Positions 30,336-39,873 of a stretch of DNA of 64,000 bases are shown piece by piece. The translations under genes and the position numbers were made by a program. Position 1 is the stretch's first letter, and each line of letters begins with the position of its first letter. Source of the DNA: Psychrobacter aestuarii. GTDB lineage: Bacteria > Pseudomonadota > Gammaproteobacteria > Pseudomonadales > Moraxellaceae. Location of the stretch: the NCBI RefSeq assembly GCF_904846035.1, contig NZ_CAJGYT010000001.1, positions 2,170,001 to 2,234,000 on the forward strand, given 5' to 3'. The notes under the pieces were generated by a model. That model searched no databases. It saw only the letters and a list, made by a program, of their open reading frames with translations, and was not told the DNA's origin.

Positions 30336-33230
30336 TTATTCCTGATTTGCTTGTGAGTTATTTGCCGCTCGGTTTTGCTCAGCGCTCACCAGCTCTCTGA
30401 CAGCGGTAGCGCTATCACACGCCAAGGCTTTATGCACCAGCTGTTGGCAATTGGCAAAGTTCAGCGTGCGTATCTGAGCTTTAGCCAGAGGAATGCTGGT
30501 GTTTGACATGCTTAGTTCATCCACACCCAGTCCCACCAGCACGGGCACTGCCAAGGCATCCGCCGCCAGCTCACCGCACACACCCACCCATTTTCCATGA
30601 GCGTGTGCAGCTTTCACAGTTTGGTCTATCAGCATTAGCACACTGGGGTGCAGTCCATCCGCTTCTGCCGAGAGTAGGGGATGACCACGGTCTATCGCCA
30701 TGGTGTATTGGGTCAAGTCATTCGTACCAATGCTAAAGAAGTCCACTTCTTTAGCCAGTATTGGCGCAAGCAATGCCGCAGCAGGCACTTCAACCATAAT
30801 CCCCACTTGCAAATTTTCACATGGGTAGCTGACCAACAGCTCATCCAAGATGGCTTTGGCAGCCCGCCATTCTTCCAGCCGCCCAACCATTGGAAACATA
30901 ATGCGCAATGGGCGATTATCTGAGGCTTTCAGCAATGCCGTCAGCTGTTGACGCAGCAACTCAGGACGACGCAAGGTCAAACGAATGCCCCGTAGTCCTA
31001 AAAATGGGTTTTCTTCACTGGGCACAGGCAGGTAGGGCAATGGCTTATCGCCACCCACATCCAAGGTACGCACCACCAAAGGGCGTCCGGCAAGCGTGTC
31101 TAACACGTGGCGGTAGTCTGCCTCTTGCGTTTGCTCATTGGGTGCACTGGCATGCGCCATAAACACCAGCTCAGTACGCAACAGCCCAATCGCTTCTGCA
31201 CCGGCGCTCACTGCGTCACGGACTGCTTGAATCTTACCAATGTTCGCCGCCACCTCAACCTGATGCGCATCTGTTGTGATGGTAGGGTCTTGGCTAGATT
31301 TTTCTGCAATAAGGCGCAATTGCTGCTGGCGAGCACGCTCTTGTATGGCGTTGTCAATCAGCGCTTGTTCTGGGCTGATGACATATTCACCGTTGTCACC
31401 ATTTATAAGTACCGTCGTTTGCGTCTCTATGTTTAGCACTGCCTCACCAGCACCAACCACCGCAGGAATGGCAAGTGCCCGAGCCACAATGGCACTGTGT
31501 GCGCTTGCCCCACCCACCGCAGTGAGTATGCCCGCCACACGGTCTTTGTTGAGGCGTGCCACATCGCTTGGGCCCACATCATGCATGATTAAAATATATG
31601 GCGCGTCAGGCTCTTCGGTTGCTGCCACCCCACACAGTACCGCCAGCACCCGCTCCCCAATGTCTCTTAAGTCAGCCGCTCGTTCAGCCAGCACCTTATC
31701 CTTTAGAGCCTCTTGAGCATCGGCAGCCGCCTCTATATGGGCATGCCATGCGGCTGGGGCAGACAGGTCGTGTACCAAATGCTCATTCACCCCTTTCACC
31801 AGCTCAGGGTCATCCAGCATCTCTAAATGCGCCTGAAAAATCTGCTGAATCTGCACCGCTTCGGCACTGTCTATGTCATCTTGGAGGTGGCGTTTGACTT
31901 CAGCCACGGCGTGTTTTAGTTTTTGCGTTTCTTTTTCTACGCCATCCCCAAAGCGCTCATAGCTAAACTGCTTTGGTTTAATCACATGGGCAGGGCCAAA
32001 TGCCAATCCCGCAGAGGCAGCAATGCCAATGCTTTGATCGTTGCCATCTATGCTACGGGCAAACTCCAGATCAGGCGCTTGTGCCGTGAGTGTGGCTTGC
32101 TCATCAACGGGCTCTACCTCTTCACCCAATCCAGACTTCACCGCCTGTACAATTTTAGCCAAACCTTCCACAGCGTCGGTCTCTGGCTGAGCAATAAAGG
32201 TCAGCACCTGACCACGTCTGCAACCCAAAGACAAAAGCTTGGTCAGGCTTTTGGCAGAAACATAACTGCCGTCGTCCAGCGCTACCAAAATCTCACCATC
32301 ATATGCCTTGGTCAGCTTCACCAAGTTGGTAGCAGGACGCGCATGCAGTCCATGCGCATTGGCAACCACCACCTTGCGGCTGGGCCAGTCAGGATTCACC
32401 TCAGCGCCTATCAGATCAGCAATTTGACGGCGGTCTTGTTGTTGGTTTAATCGTTGAAATTGCTCAGGGTCAAACAAGATATCCATCAGACGATGCAGCT
32501 GTGGCATGTCGGTCTTGTCATTATTGGCAATACAGATGAGCGTACCAAAGGGCTGCTCATTATAAGTGACTGGATTTTGCGCCTTAACAATACTGACCGC
32601 AGGACTCAGCACGTGGTTGTTACTGGTAATAGACCAGATGTCACCACCTAAGGGTATCAGTTGATTTAAGTTCAACCCCGTTAAAAACCCGCAAGACACT
32701 AAGTTTTGTTTTTTGAGCAATTGCGTGCTGTGCCAAAGCAAATCTTCGATGTCGTCGGCTGGCACTTGGGTATCAATCAAATTTTCGTGGAGGGCAAGAG
32801 AAGGGGGGCTGGCTTGGAGTAAGTCGATAATTTCTTCAGCAGAGGTTGATGTTTTTACTTGTTCAGAGATGTCTTCAGACAGCGCACGGGTCAATATCTG
32901 TAGCACTTGCAAATGCTCATCAGATTTGGCAGCAATGACCACCGCCAGATACACTTTGTTTTCCCCGTCCCACAAGACACCCTCAGGAAAATGTGCCAAG
33001 CGCACGCCAGTTTGTAAGATGTGTTGTCTGGAGTCGGGCGTACCATGGGGTATGGCAATGCCTTGACCCAGATAGGTCGGGCTTTGTTTTTCTCGGTCTT
33101 GTAGCCCAGTCAGATACTCTGGTGTCACCAGATTGTCTTCTACCAAAATATTTGCCAGACATTGCAACGCCTGAGATTTATCCGCAGCCTGCTGCTGCAT
33201 ACGCACATGACCTGTCTCTAACGCTAACAT
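30336..33230 (-). CDS. fruB: PTS fructose multiphosphoryl transfer protein, EIIA-HPr-EI fusion
   Basis: One 964-residue chain carries the whole soluble phosphorelay for fructose uptake. Domains in order: EIIA-Fru with active His62 in GIAIPHGTPDS; a middle region (about 150-275) that resembles a second IIA domain without an obvious active His; HPr with His296 in HGLHARPA; and enzyme I from about 400, with the phospho-His segment GGASAHSAIVARALAIPAVV and the C-terminal PEP-binding VVRTLDVGGDKPLPYL and GIMVEVPAAALL. ATG 33230 (MLALETGHVRM) is preceded by AAGGATTTG; an in-frame start at 33266 is less likely. It is the first gene of the operon. Confidence 0.95.
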   Translation of the reverse strand: MLALETGHVRMQQQAADKSQALQCLANILVEDNLVTPEYLTGLQDREKQSPTYLGQGIAIPHGTPDSRQHILQTGVRLAHFPEGVLWDGENKVYLAVVIAAKSDEHLQVLQILTRALSEDISEQVKTSTSAEEIIDLLQASPPSLALHENLIDTQVPADDIEDLLWHSTQLLKKQNLVSCGFLTGLNLNQLIPLGGDIWSITSNNHVLSPAVSIVKAQNPVTYNEQPFGTLICIANNDKTDMPQLHRLMDILFDPEQFQRLNQQQDRRQIADLIGAEVNPDWPSRKVVVANAHGLHARPATNLVKLTKAYDGEILVALDDGSYVSAKSLTKLLSLGCRRGQVLTFIAQPETDAVEGLAKIVQAVKSGLGEEVEPVDEQATLTAQAPDLEFARSIDGNDQSIGIAASAGLAFGPAHVIKPKQFSYERFGDGVEKETQKLKHAVAEVKRHLQDDIDSAEAVQIQQIFQAHLEMLDDPELVKGVNEHLVHDLSAPAAWHAHIEAAADAQEALKDKVLAERAADLRDIGERVLAVLCGVAATEEPDAPYILIMHDVGPSDVARLNKDRVAGILTAVGGASAHSAIVARALAIPAVVGAGEAVLNIETQTTVLINGDNGEYVISPEQALIDNAIQERARQQQLRLIAEKSSQDPTITTDAHQVEVAANIGKIQAVRDAVSAGAEAIGLLRTELVFMAHASAPNEQTQEADYRHVLDTLAGRPLVVRTLDVGGDKPLPYLPVPSEENPFLGLRGIRLTLRRPELLRQQLTALLKASDNRPLRIMFPMVGRLEEWRAAKAILDELLVSYPCENLQVGIMVEVPAAALLAPILAKEVDFFSIGTNDLTQYTMAIDRGHPLLSAEADGLHPSVLMLIDQTVKAAHAHGKWVGVCGELAADALAVPVLVGLGVDELSMSNTSIPLAKAQIRTLNFANCQQLVHKALACDSATAVRELVSAEQNRAANNSQANQE

Positions 33231-33551
33231 AACAAATCCTTGTATAACATCATCAATTACTCTCAAACTAAAAGGCGTCTAATCAAATCAAATCAATGAC
33301 TAAAACCATCGTCTTAATTGGGTATGGTAAAAATAACAGGGGATTCTACAATAAATTAGACGAAAAATCAGTCAACATGAGACTGAATCTGTATCGAATC
33401 GGCAGATGAATATCGCCCAAAACTTGGCGTGTAGATGTTTTTTTATCAAAAAATAATGACAACTTCCTTGTCAGTGCTCAGTGTAGCAAAAAAAATCAAG
33501 GAATTTCGACAGAGGTAGAAAAAATTTGCTAGCATTAACAACCAAGAGAGA
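33231..33551. other. Upstream region of fruBKA
   Basis: The fru promoter must lie here, on the minus strand. ACTGAATCTGTATCGAATCGGC (around 33381) loosely resembles half-sites of a Cra/FruR operator, but it is not a clean palindrome and I do not call it. Nothing else was recognised. Confidence 0.35.
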
Positions 33552-33664
33552 ATACCATTCCCAAAAATCAAGATATCTAATTTATCGAGGAAGAGGAGCG
33601 AAGATAGTACAGTCAGTACAGCAAGCGAGTCTGATAAAGGTAGGTTGTTTTTAGGGATTGGTAT
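33552..33664. mobile_element. Short inverted-repeat element (MITE-like)
   Basis: The 113-bp stretch starts ATACCATTCCCAAAAATC and ends with a near-perfect inverted copy, TTTTTAGGGATTGGTAT. The ends agree at about 15 of 17 positions when one is complemented. The inside is purine-rich (GAGGAAGAGGAGCGAAG, then AGTACAGTCAGTACAG) and non-coding. The shape is that of a miniature transposable or repetitive intergenic element, different in sequence from the one behind pntB. No target duplication can be fixed with certainty. I recall similar sequences as dispersed repeats in Psychrobacter genomes, but could not check. Confidence 0.6.
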
Positions 33665-33679
33665 AATGAAGGTTGAAGC

Positions 33680-33728
33680 CCACTTTGTCGTGCATACATT
33701 TTAAACATAGCTTTAAATGACAAGGTGG
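33680..33728. repeat. Imperfect inverted repeat between the MITE and iscX
   Basis: CCACTTTGTC (33680-33689) matches the complement of GACAAGGTGG (33719-33728) at 9 of 10 positions, with a 29-base AT-rich spacer. It could be a transcription-factor site, a weak hairpin or a coincidence. No T-run follows. Confidence 0.3.
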
Positions 33729-33818
33729 TTTTGTAGTAAGCCTAAATAAAAAGCCTAAAACCAAAAGTTAACCTGCGTTTTGATGCGTTATAAATCAGCC
33801 ACTTAAAAGGAGTGCTAC

Positions 33819-34019
33819 ATGTCTTTAAAATGGTCAGACAGCTTAGAGATTGCTATCCAATTGTCAGAAAAATATCCCGATACCGACCCACAATACGTGC
33901 GTTTTACCGACTTGCATCGCTGGGTGACTGAGCTCGAAGATTTTGACGACGACCCACAAAAATCAAACGAGCGCATCTTAGAATCGATTCAGATGAACTG
34001 GATTGATGAAGCGGAATAA
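33819..34019 (+). CDS. iscX: Fe-S cluster assembly protein IscX
   Basis: The small acidic protein of 66 residues begins [23 protein letters not shown] and continues [20 protein letters not shown], ending NWIDEAE, which matches IscX (YfhJ) over its full length. It binds the cysteine desulfurase IscS and iron and tunes the rate of Fe-S cluster assembly. AAAAGGAGTGCTAC is a strong ribosome-binding site. In many gammaproteobacteria it is the last gene of the isc operon; here it stands alone and is followed directly by a terminator. Confidence 0.92.
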   Translation: MSLKWSDSLEIAIQLSEKYPDTDPQYVRFTDLHRWVTELEDFDDDPQKSNERILESIQMNWIDEAE

Positions 34020-34063
34020 GTGCTACGCGTATGCTGCGTGGTAGTAACGCGCAAGCTAGTCAT

Positions 34064-34098
34064 AAAAAAGCGCCCCAGTCTCCCGAGGCGCTTTTTTT
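34064..34098. terminator. Terminator between iscX and dapE
   Basis: AAAAAGCGCC pairs with GGCGCTTTTT around a 13-base loop, followed by T residues. It can serve both converging genes. Confidence 0.85.
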
Positions 34099-34131
34099 AT
34101 ACGATAATAATTGGTGAAACCCAATCAACGA

Positions 34132-35376
<1,245 letters not shown>

Positions 35377-35450
35377 TTAATCAAAAACCAAGGAAAAAAT
35401 CAGTAACTACAAAAAATAAAACCGTAAAGGAAGTAAAAATAAGAGATGGG

Positions 35451-36161
35451 TTAAGGCGTATCGTTGACAAAGGGCACCAGACCATCACGGCGCATCCATG
35501 TGGCGATAGAGTAGCGCTGACGGTGCGCGGTCTGCACTTGATGGCGTAAATTGCTGTCAAAGATGACCAAGCGATTGGCGACAGGGTTGACTTCATGATG
35601 GACGCCATGATTATCCACCACTTCTAGCGCGCCGCCGTCGGCATCCGTCCAGTCATCATTTAAATAAAACACCGCCGAGATAACGCGCTCATCGCGTCCC
35701 GCAGGGTTGTCGCTGTGCCACTGATAGCCAAAGCCGATTGGATAGCAGGCATAATGCGCCTCGCTATGACGTATCCCCGCGAACAAGTAGCGGTTGAGTA
35801 GGGCAGCCAACGCATTAATACTGCTTAAATAATAAAAGCCTGCAAAAAAATCTTGGCTAATCCAGCGGATACGGTCGCCGCGAATGTCTTTGATTTGAAT
35901 GCCTGCAGTCAGTGCCGCCGCACGGTAATCGACAAAGCCGCTTTCTTCTTGCAATGCCGCCAGCGCCTCGGGCGAAAATACCTCGTCCAAGACCACCCAG
36001 CCATTACCCGTCAAGGCGTCTAGTGCTTCATTGTCCAGACGCGCTTCCCAATCGACGGTGAAGGTCTCGGCGGATAACGCCTGCTGCGTTTCGGGGACGA
36101 GTGACAAATCATCAGTCAGCGCGGCACGCGTCAGTTCTAGATTGCTGGTAATCGTTGTCAT
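35451..36161 (-). CDS. 2-oxoglutarate/Fe(II)-dependent oxygenase, prolyl-4-hydroxylase type
   Basis: The 236-residue protein has a double-stranded beta-helix dioxygenase core in its second half. The iron ligands are in WHSDNPAGRDE (His and Asp, spaced HxD) and in RHQVQTA (the distal His). The 2-oxoglutarate-binding Arg is in the RYSIATWMRRD strand. ISAVFYLNDDW and GGALEVVDN complete the P4Hc pattern. The substrate is unknown; related bacterial proteins hydroxylate translation factors or other proteins, but assignment would be guesswork. It is divergent from rlmJ. Confidence 0.85.
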   Translation of the reverse strand: MTTITSNLELTRAALTDDLSLVPETQQALSAETFTVDWEARLDNEALDALTGNGWVVLDEVFSPEALAALQEESGFVDYRAAALTAGIQIKDIRGDRIRWISQDFFAGFYYLSSINALAALLNRYLFAGIRHSEAHYACYPIGFGYQWHSDNPAGRDERVISAVFYLNDDWTDADGGALEVVDNHGVHHEVNPVANRLVIFDSNLRHQVQTAHRQRYSIATWMRRDGLVPFVNDTP

Positions 36162-36255
36162 CGTCTAAAGCGCCTCTTTACCAAAACCATCGTTATCTTT
36201 TACCCAGCCTATGCTACCATAGATACAATTTTTCTGACTTTAAACTTTTATACTT

Positions 36256-37131
36256 ATGAACTATCAACACGCCTATCACGCTGGTAACTTCGCTGACGTG
36301 GTCAAACACATCTTATTGGTACAACTTCTGAATCAACTCAGCCAAAAAAACAAGCCCTATTATGTGCTTGATGCTTATGGCGGGCGTGGATTGTATGCAC
36401 TAAACAGTATTGAAGCGCGCAAAACAGGCGAGGCCAAAGGTGGCATCGAAGCCTTGTTGCAAGCGGACACCGAAAAAGCCCCGCAAGCGGTCAAAGACTA
36501 TATCGACGGCGTCAAACAAGCCAAACAAACCTACGATAAAAACGTCTATCCAGGCTCGCCTTGGTGGATTGCCAACCATATTCAGCAAAACCCAGACGTT
36601 GCGATTCGTGGCGAAGCTTTTGAAGCCAAAGCCAACGAATATGACGCGCTGAACTATCAGGTATATCAGCTGCCCATCGGCATTCATCACCGCAACGCCT
36701 ACGAAGGCATCCCTGCGGTTGTGCCACCAAAAGAGCGCCGTGGTCTGATTATGCTGGATCCGCCGTATGAGCAAGAGCACAGAGACTTTACGCAGCTGGT
36801 CAACCTACTGGTAAACACCTATAACAAATGGCCACAAGGCGTCTACGCACTGTGGTTCCCCATCAAAAACGTCGATGCGGTCGAGCTGTTTTATAAAAAA
36901 ATGAAGCGTACCGACATCCGCCGCCAGTTGGTGTGTGAGCTGAATATTTATCCAAACGACGTGGCAGTCGGTCTTAACGGCACAGGCATGCTGATTATCA
37001 ATCCGCCTTGGCAATTTGACAACCAAGCACGCGACATCGTCCGTTTCTTGCAGCCTATCTTAAAAGCTGCCGACGCCCCACAGCTATCGCCTGACAGCGC
37101 GACCAACGTACGCTGGCTGGTCGGAGAGTAA
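36256..37131 (+). CDS. rlmJ: 23S rRNA (adenine(2030)-N6)-methyltransferase RlmJ
   Basis: RlmJ methylates A2030 of 23S rRNA with S-adenosylmethionine. The 291-residue protein begins MNYQHAYHAGNFADVVKHIL, which is diagnostic of the YhiR/RlmJ family. It has the SAM-binding YVLDAYGGRGLYAL and the catalytic DPPY tetrad in GLIMLDPPYEQEHRDF. GTGMLIINPPW near the C-terminus is also conserved. pssA follows after nine bases and is likely co-transcribed. Confidence 0.95.
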   Translation: MNYQHAYHAGNFADVVKHILLVQLLNQLSQKNKPYYVLDAYGGRGLYALNSIEARKTGEAKGGIEALLQADTEKAPQAVKDYIDGVKQAKQTYDKNVYPGSPWWIANHIQQNPDVAIRGEAFEAKANEYDALNYQVYQLPIGIHHRNAYEGIPAVVPPKERRGLIMLDPPYEQEHRDFTQLVNLLVNTYNKWPQGVYALWFPIKNVDAVELFYKKMKRTDIRRQLVCELNIYPNDVAVGLNGTGMLIINPPWQFDNQARDIVRFLQPILKAADAPQLSPDSATNVRWLVGE

Positions 37132-37140
37132 GGACTTATC

Positions 37141-38025
37141 ATGACACCCAAGCAGCCGCCCAATCACCCCTCGGACACCGACCTAGCGCCCACACCGCAT
37201 GCGGGTACCAAGCCGCCATTTACCGATGACAGCGAGCACAACCTGCATCTGGCGGACACTGACAACTATGACGGTCTGACCTTTGAAGTGATTGAACAAG
37301 AAGTCGCAGAAGGCAAGCAAGTGGTGAGTCGTGGGGTGTATCTTGCGCCCAACCTCATCACCACCTTATCCTTATTGTCTGGCTTTTTCTCTATCCTTGC
37401 CAGTACGCAAGGGGAGTTTTACAAGGCGGCGCTTGCCATCTTCTTATCAGGTATTTTAGATGGCATGGATGGTCGTGTCGCACGTATGTTAAACGCCCAA
37501 AGCCCATTCGGTGAGCAGTACGATTCGCTCGCCGATATGCTCGCCTTTGGGGTGGCGCCTGCCATCTTGGTCTATAGCTTTGCGCTAGAGCCATTAGGTC
37601 GTATTGGTATTGGCTGCGCGTTTGTCTTTACCGCCTGTGCAGCATTTCGTCTGGCGCGCTTTAACGTGCAGATTGGCGTCGTCGATAAAAAATACTTCGT
37701 TGGCTTAGCCAGTCCACTCGCCGCGATTTTGGTCACCTCCGCCGTCATGGTTGCTGTTGACCACAACGAATGGGTCGGGCAGTTTGATGCCATCGTCATG
37801 ACTTTGTTTGCCGTTTGGATTGTCGTCTGTGGTCTGCTTATGGTCAGTAACGTCAAATACTACAGCTTTAAAGAATTTGATAAGAAAAAAGTTCCTTTCG
37901 TCGCGCTAATTATCGGCGTGCTTGTCATGAGCATCGTGCTGTATGACATTCCAGTTGGCATCTTAGCAATTGGTATTATCTATGCGCTATCTGGTATTGT
38001 GACCACGATTAAAGCAAAAATATAA
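37141..38025 (+). CDS. pssA: CDP-diacylglycerol-serine O-phosphatidyltransferase
   Basis: This integral membrane enzyme makes phosphatidylserine, precursor of phosphatidylethanolamine. The CDP-alcohol phosphotransferase motif (DG..AR, eight residues, G...D...D) reads DGMDGRVARML followed by GEQYDSLAD at about residues 105-130. Seven or so hydrophobic segments follow the 65-residue hydrophilic N-terminus, which is Pro-, Asp- and Thr-rich. It is of the subclass II (Bacillus-like membrane) type and not the E. coli PssA type. It shares an operon with rlmJ. Confidence 0.93.
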   Translation: MTPKQPPNHPSDTDLAPTPHAGTKPPFTDDSEHNLHLADTDNYDGLTFEVIEQEVAEGKQVVSRGVYLAPNLITTLSLLSGFFSILASTQGEFYKAALAIFLSGILDGMDGRVARMLNAQSPFGEQYDSLADMLAFGVAPAILVYSFALEPLGRIGIGCAFVFTACAAFRLARFNVQIGVVDKKYFVGLASPLAAILVTSAVMVAVDHNEWVGQFDAIVMTLFAVWIVVCGLLMVSNVKYYSFKEFDKKKVPFVALIIGVLVMSIVLYDIPVGILAIGIIYALSGIVTTIKAKI

Positions 38026-38045
38026 AAGTAATTATGAACCTTACT

Positions 38046-38079
38046 AAGGGACTTACCGATAGGTAAGTCCCTTTTTTTA
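38046..38079 (+). terminator. Terminator after rlmJ-pssA
   Basis: AAGGGACTTACC pairs with GGTAAGTCCCTT around a short GATA loop, followed by seven T residues. Confidence 0.9.
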
Positions 38080-38827
38080 TACGTTATTTATTATAAAAAC
38101 AGGGTGTTATCGAAAAATATTCAGATTTTATATACCTTTCATCCTTTTTTAAAGCCATTCATCGCGGTTTCTAAATGCAATACACATTCAAACGACTATT
38201 CATATATATGAAAGCCATAAGCGCAAATTTATAGAATTTTCAAGCTTTATTTATAGATTTTGGATAGTAAAAACTTGTAGTTTTATTTCTGCTTTGTTGC
38301 AGATAAGATTTTCTAAAAAAAGAAGCGTATAGTGCCTGTCAGCTAAAAAGGGTTGCATTTGATGGCTTTATACCCTACAAACAGCATGGAATAGTGCTGT
38401 GGTAGCCAGATAAAATTTAGCCTCAAAATAAGCCATTCTTAAATATTACATCCCTTTTTAGTAAAGCAATTTGCCCATCTCCTCAGTCTTTTAAACCGAT
38501 AGAAACAGTACCTTATTGCTACTGTTTCGTTATTCTGTGCGGCTGTTTTGATTGGGCAGATAGCGTTAAGACCTACTCTATTGATGATTGTTGCAATCTA
38601 GTGACCGAATGCACTCTTTGCCGCTTAAAGTTGTCAGCAGTGTTACCCACCAAATTTTGATTGGTAACAGTGCTGACATAATGATAGCCAACGCGATAGA
38701 GAGTATTAATAAGGTCAAAACTGAACGTCATCTCTTTACTGTCCATTGTAAAAATGTGACAGCCATGGAGTGTTTCTGACATTTAACATGTATTAACAAA
38801 ACTGACCGAATATAAGGTTAACAAGGC
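38080..38827. other. Long regulatory intergenic region upstream of cyoABCDE
   Basis: About 750 AT-rich bases without a believable gene. It contains two hairpins: GAAACAGTA/TACTGTTTC at 38502-38528, and a larger stem at 38633-38677 listed separately. The length and structures suggest regulated expression of the oxidase operon. I could not assign a promoter with confidence. Confidence 0.45.
38633..38677. repeat. Fifteen-base inverted repeat upstream of cyoA
   Basis: GTCAGCAGTGTTACC (38633-38647) matches the complement of GGTAACAGTGCTGAC (38663-38677) at 14 of 15 positions, with a 15-base AT-rich loop. There is no T-run after it, so it is not a standard terminator. It could be an operator or an mRNA leader structure about 150 bases upstream of cyoA. 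Confidence 0.5.
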
Positions 38828-39859
38828 ATGACGTTTTTCAAATTACCGATCTGGCTAAAAGCCAACGTAGTGGTATTGATAAGCAGCTTGCTCCTGACCG
38901 CCTGTGATAAAGGTGTATTGCATCCTCAGGGTGCAGTTGGCGTGCAAAATAAAGAACTTATCATTGTCACTACTGCCTTGATGTTGATTGTGGTTATACC
39001 AGTCATCGTCATGGCGCTCTGGTTTACTTATCGTTATCGCGCGAATAGACCAGATGCTGATAAAGACTTCGACCCGCAGTGGTCACACAACAGTTGGATT
39101 GAATTTTTAATGTGGACGATTCCCATTATTATTATTGCAATCTTAGCTGTGATTACTTGGCGCAGTACTCACGCGCTGGATCCCTACAAGCCACTAGAGA
39201 CTCAAAAAGACAATCCGCCGCTTGAGATTCAAGTTGTGGCACAAAACTGGAAATGGCTATTTATCTACCCAGAACAAAATATTGCCGTTGTCAATGAGCT
39301 TTATCTACCAGTAGACCGTCCAGTTAGCTTCAAAATTACCTCTGATACGGTAATGAATTCGTTCTTTATTCCTAGACTGGGCAGTCAAATTTATGCCATG
39401 TCGAGCATGGTGACACAGCTGCATTTGATCGCGAATAAGCCTGGTGTCTATAACGGACTTTCTGCCAACTATAGTGGTCCTGGCTTCTCGGATATGAAGT
39501 TTTTGGCGCATGCTGTCGATAAGCAAGGTTTCGATGATTGGGTTTCTAAGATTAAAGCTGGAGACAATAAGGTTCTCGATACGGCGGTTTATGAAGAGTT
39601 ATCAAAACCTTCAGAGAACCATGCCATCGAATACTTCAAATCAGCACAACCTGGCATGTTTGACTATATCGTGAATCAATATAGCTCAGATACACAGCAA
39701 CAAAATCAGTTTGTAGCGCCAGATGAGGTCAATCAGCGTGATAATCCAAACGCTGTGAATAAGGGCTTAGAGTCTGATCTGAAGGATGACGGCGAAGGTA
39801 GCATTAACCCAGCAGCGCCATCGAATAAAGATGATGCGCAAGAAGCTGACGCTCAATAA
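38828..39859 (+). CDS. cyoA: Cytochrome bo3 ubiquinol oxidase, subunit II
   Basis: CyoA is the quinol-docking subunit of the terminal oxidase. The 343-residue precursor has a lipoprotein signal with lipobox LLTAC (Cys26), two transmembrane helices ([22 protein letters not shown] and [19 protein letters not shown]), and a periplasmic cupredoxin-like domain with [23 protein letters not shown] and [14 protein letters not shown]. The CuA ligands of cytochrome c oxidases are absent, as expected for a quinol oxidase. The last 60 residues are a hydrophilic Asp/Asn-rich tail. First gene of cyoABCDE. Confidence 0.96.
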   Translation: MTFFKLPIWLKANVVVLISSLLLTACDKGVLHPQGAVGVQNKELIIVTTALMLIVVIPVIVMALWFTYRYRANRPDADKDFDPQWSHNSWIEFLMWTIPIIIIAILAVITWRSTHALDPYKPLETQKDNPPLEIQVVAQNWKWLFIYPEQNIAVVNELYLPVDRPVSFKITSDTVMNSFFIPRLGSQIYAMSSMVTQLHLIANKPGVYNGLSANYSGPGFSDMKFLAHAVDKQGFDDWVSKIKAGDNKVLDTAVYEELSKPSENHAIEYFKSAQPGMFDYIVNQYSSDTQQQNQFVAPDEVNQRDNPNAVNKGLESDLKDDGEGSINPAAPSNKDDAQEADAQ

Positions 39860-39873
39860 TAGGAAAGCTGATT

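Noticed and set aside
33375..33405. Possible Cra/FruR operator before fruB
   Set aside because: Only loosely similar half-sites; no clean palindrome, and the regulator gene is not in the window.
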